A DNA stretch of 29,703 bases from JBOGIG01 sp050742455 (GTDB lineage: Bacteria > Actinomycetota > Acidimicrobiia > Acidimicrobiales > JBOGIG01). The stretch lies in NCBI GenBank assembly GCA_050742455.1, contig JBOGIG010000031.1:1-29703 (forward strand). The letters are read 5' to 3'. Positions 29,128 through 29,703 of the stretch are shown piece after piece; the stretch's first letter is position 1; the number at the start of each line of letters is the position of its first letter. The translations under genes were made by a program, and so were the position numbers. The notes below the pieces were generated by a model. The model saw only the letters and a program-made list of their open reading frames with translations. It had not been told where the DNA came from and did not search any database.

Positions 29128-29703
29128 TCAGCCCAGCCGCTCGATCACCGTGCAGTGGGCCTGTCCCCCACCCTCGCACATGGTCTGGAGACCGAACCTT
29201 CCTCCGGTGGCCTCCAGATGGTTCAACAGCGTGGCCGCCATGCGCACTCCGGTGGCGCCTAAGGGATGGCCGATGGCAATGGCTCCGCCCCGGGGGTTGA
29301 AGCGGTCCGGATCGGGATGAAACTCACGTTCCCACATGAGGGCGATAGCGGCGAAGGCTTCGTTGCACTCCACGACGTCGAAGTCGTCCATCTCCATGCC
29401 CGAACGGGCCAGGAGCTTGCGGGTGGCGGGGTTGGGGGCCGACAGCATGAGCACCGGGTCCTCGGCGGCCAGGGCAAAATGAACCAACCGAGCCCTGATG
29501 GGCAGGCCCAGGCGCTCGGCCGTGGCCCGATCGGCGATGATCATGGCCGCCGCCCCGTCGGTGACCTGGGACGAGTTACCGGCCGTGATGTCCGGGGCCG
29601 TCTCCGGTTCCCAGGACTGGGCCGGAGGCAGGCGGGACAGGGCTTCCAGGTTGGCGTCGAAGCGAATTCCCTCATCGGAGGCCAGGGTTTCCCCGGTCAA
29701 ATT
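29128..29703 (-). CDS. Thiolase family protein (acetyl-CoA acyltransferase), C-terminal fragment
   Basis: The frame is open to the right edge, leaving the last 191 residues of a thiolase, which cleaves 3-ketoacyl-CoA to acetyl-CoA (or propionyl-CoA) and a shortened acyl-CoA. Visible family motifs are ITAGNSSQVTDGAAAMI, VVECNEAFAAIAL (Asn-Glu-Ala-Phe loop), GGAIAIGHPLGATG with the catalytic His, and MCEGGGQAHC with the catalytic Cys of the C-terminal CxGGG motif. The nucleophilic Cys of the N-terminal half is outside the window. This is the terminal enzyme of a beta-oxidation turn. Steroid-type versus general specificity cannot be decided from this part. Confidence 0.93.
   Translation of the reverse strand, partial: NLTGETLASDEGIRFDANLEALSRLPPAQSWEPETAPDITAGNSSQVTDGAAAMIIADRATAERLGLPIRARLVHFALAAEDPVLMLSAPNPATRKLLARSGMEMDDFDVVECNEAFAAIALMWEREFHPDPDRFNPRGGAIAIGHPLGATGVRMAATLLNHLEATGGRFGLQTMCEGGGQAHCTVIERLG

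Overview
The window is a gene-dense, GC-rich stretch (roughly two-thirds G+C) made almost entirely of lipid- or isoprenoid-type catabolism genes. It holds five acyl-CoA dehydrogenases, three AMP-forming acyl-CoA ligases, three short-chain dehydrogenases, two cytochromes P450, four amidohydrolase-superfamily enzymes, a family III CoA-transferase, two enoyl-CoA hydratases (one cut by the edge), a TesB-like thioesterase, an aldehyde dehydrogenase, a VOC enzyme, a DoxX-like membrane protein, a TetR regulator and the end of a thiolase. This family mix, the frequent GTG/TTG starts and the apparently leaderless genes (TAnnnT, 6-7 nt, then RTG) point to a high-GC Actinomycetota. The Acidimicrobiia or a mycobacterium-like lineage seem most likely, but this rests on gene style and no marker gene is present.

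Layout. (1) Positions 2-244 hold the end of a plus-strand enoyl-CoA hydratase that converges on operon A. (2) Operon A (minus, 11836 down to 247) has ten genes: CoA-transferase, YtcJ-like amidohydrolase, thioesterase, SDR, DoxX-like protein, P450, COG2159-type amidohydrolase, P450, and two acyl-CoA dehydrogenases. Several junctions overlap (TAGTG, TGATG, ATGA). (3) A divergent plus-strand pair (11859-14195) holds an N-terminally extended enoyl-CoA hydratase and an acyl-CoA dehydrogenase. (4) Operon B (minus, 22939 down to 14227) has seven genes: COG2159-type amidohydrolase, D-aminoacylase-like amidohydrolase, SDR, a small uncharacterised protein, two acyl-CoA ligases and an aldehyde dehydrogenase. 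(5) A plus-strand pair, SDR and VOC (23060-24356), diverges from operon B. (6) A TetR gene (minus) diverges from an acyl-CoA ligase (plus). (7) Two divergent acyl-CoA dehydrogenases (26683-27792 and 27865-29064) form a likely heteromeric pair. (8) A thiolase fragment runs off the right edge.

How it could work together (inference): ligases or the CoA-transferase activate an acid to its CoA ester, P450s hydroxylate, SDRs and the aldehyde dehydrogenase oxidise the alcohols, and the dehydrogenases, hydratases and thiolase shorten the chain. The amidohydrolase-superfamily enzymes would do hydrolytic, decarboxylating or ring-opening steps. The substrate cannot be read from the sequence.

Two patterns stand out beyond the gene list. 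Six of the eight transcription-unit heads show a TAnnnT box placed for leaderless transcription, including an overlapping divergent pair at 11843-11852. In addition, short direct or tandem repeats of unrelated sequence recur at or near gene ends (eight loci). No RNA gene, insertion sequence, CRISPR array, attachment site or origin was seen, and no gene-free gap exceeds about 120 bases.
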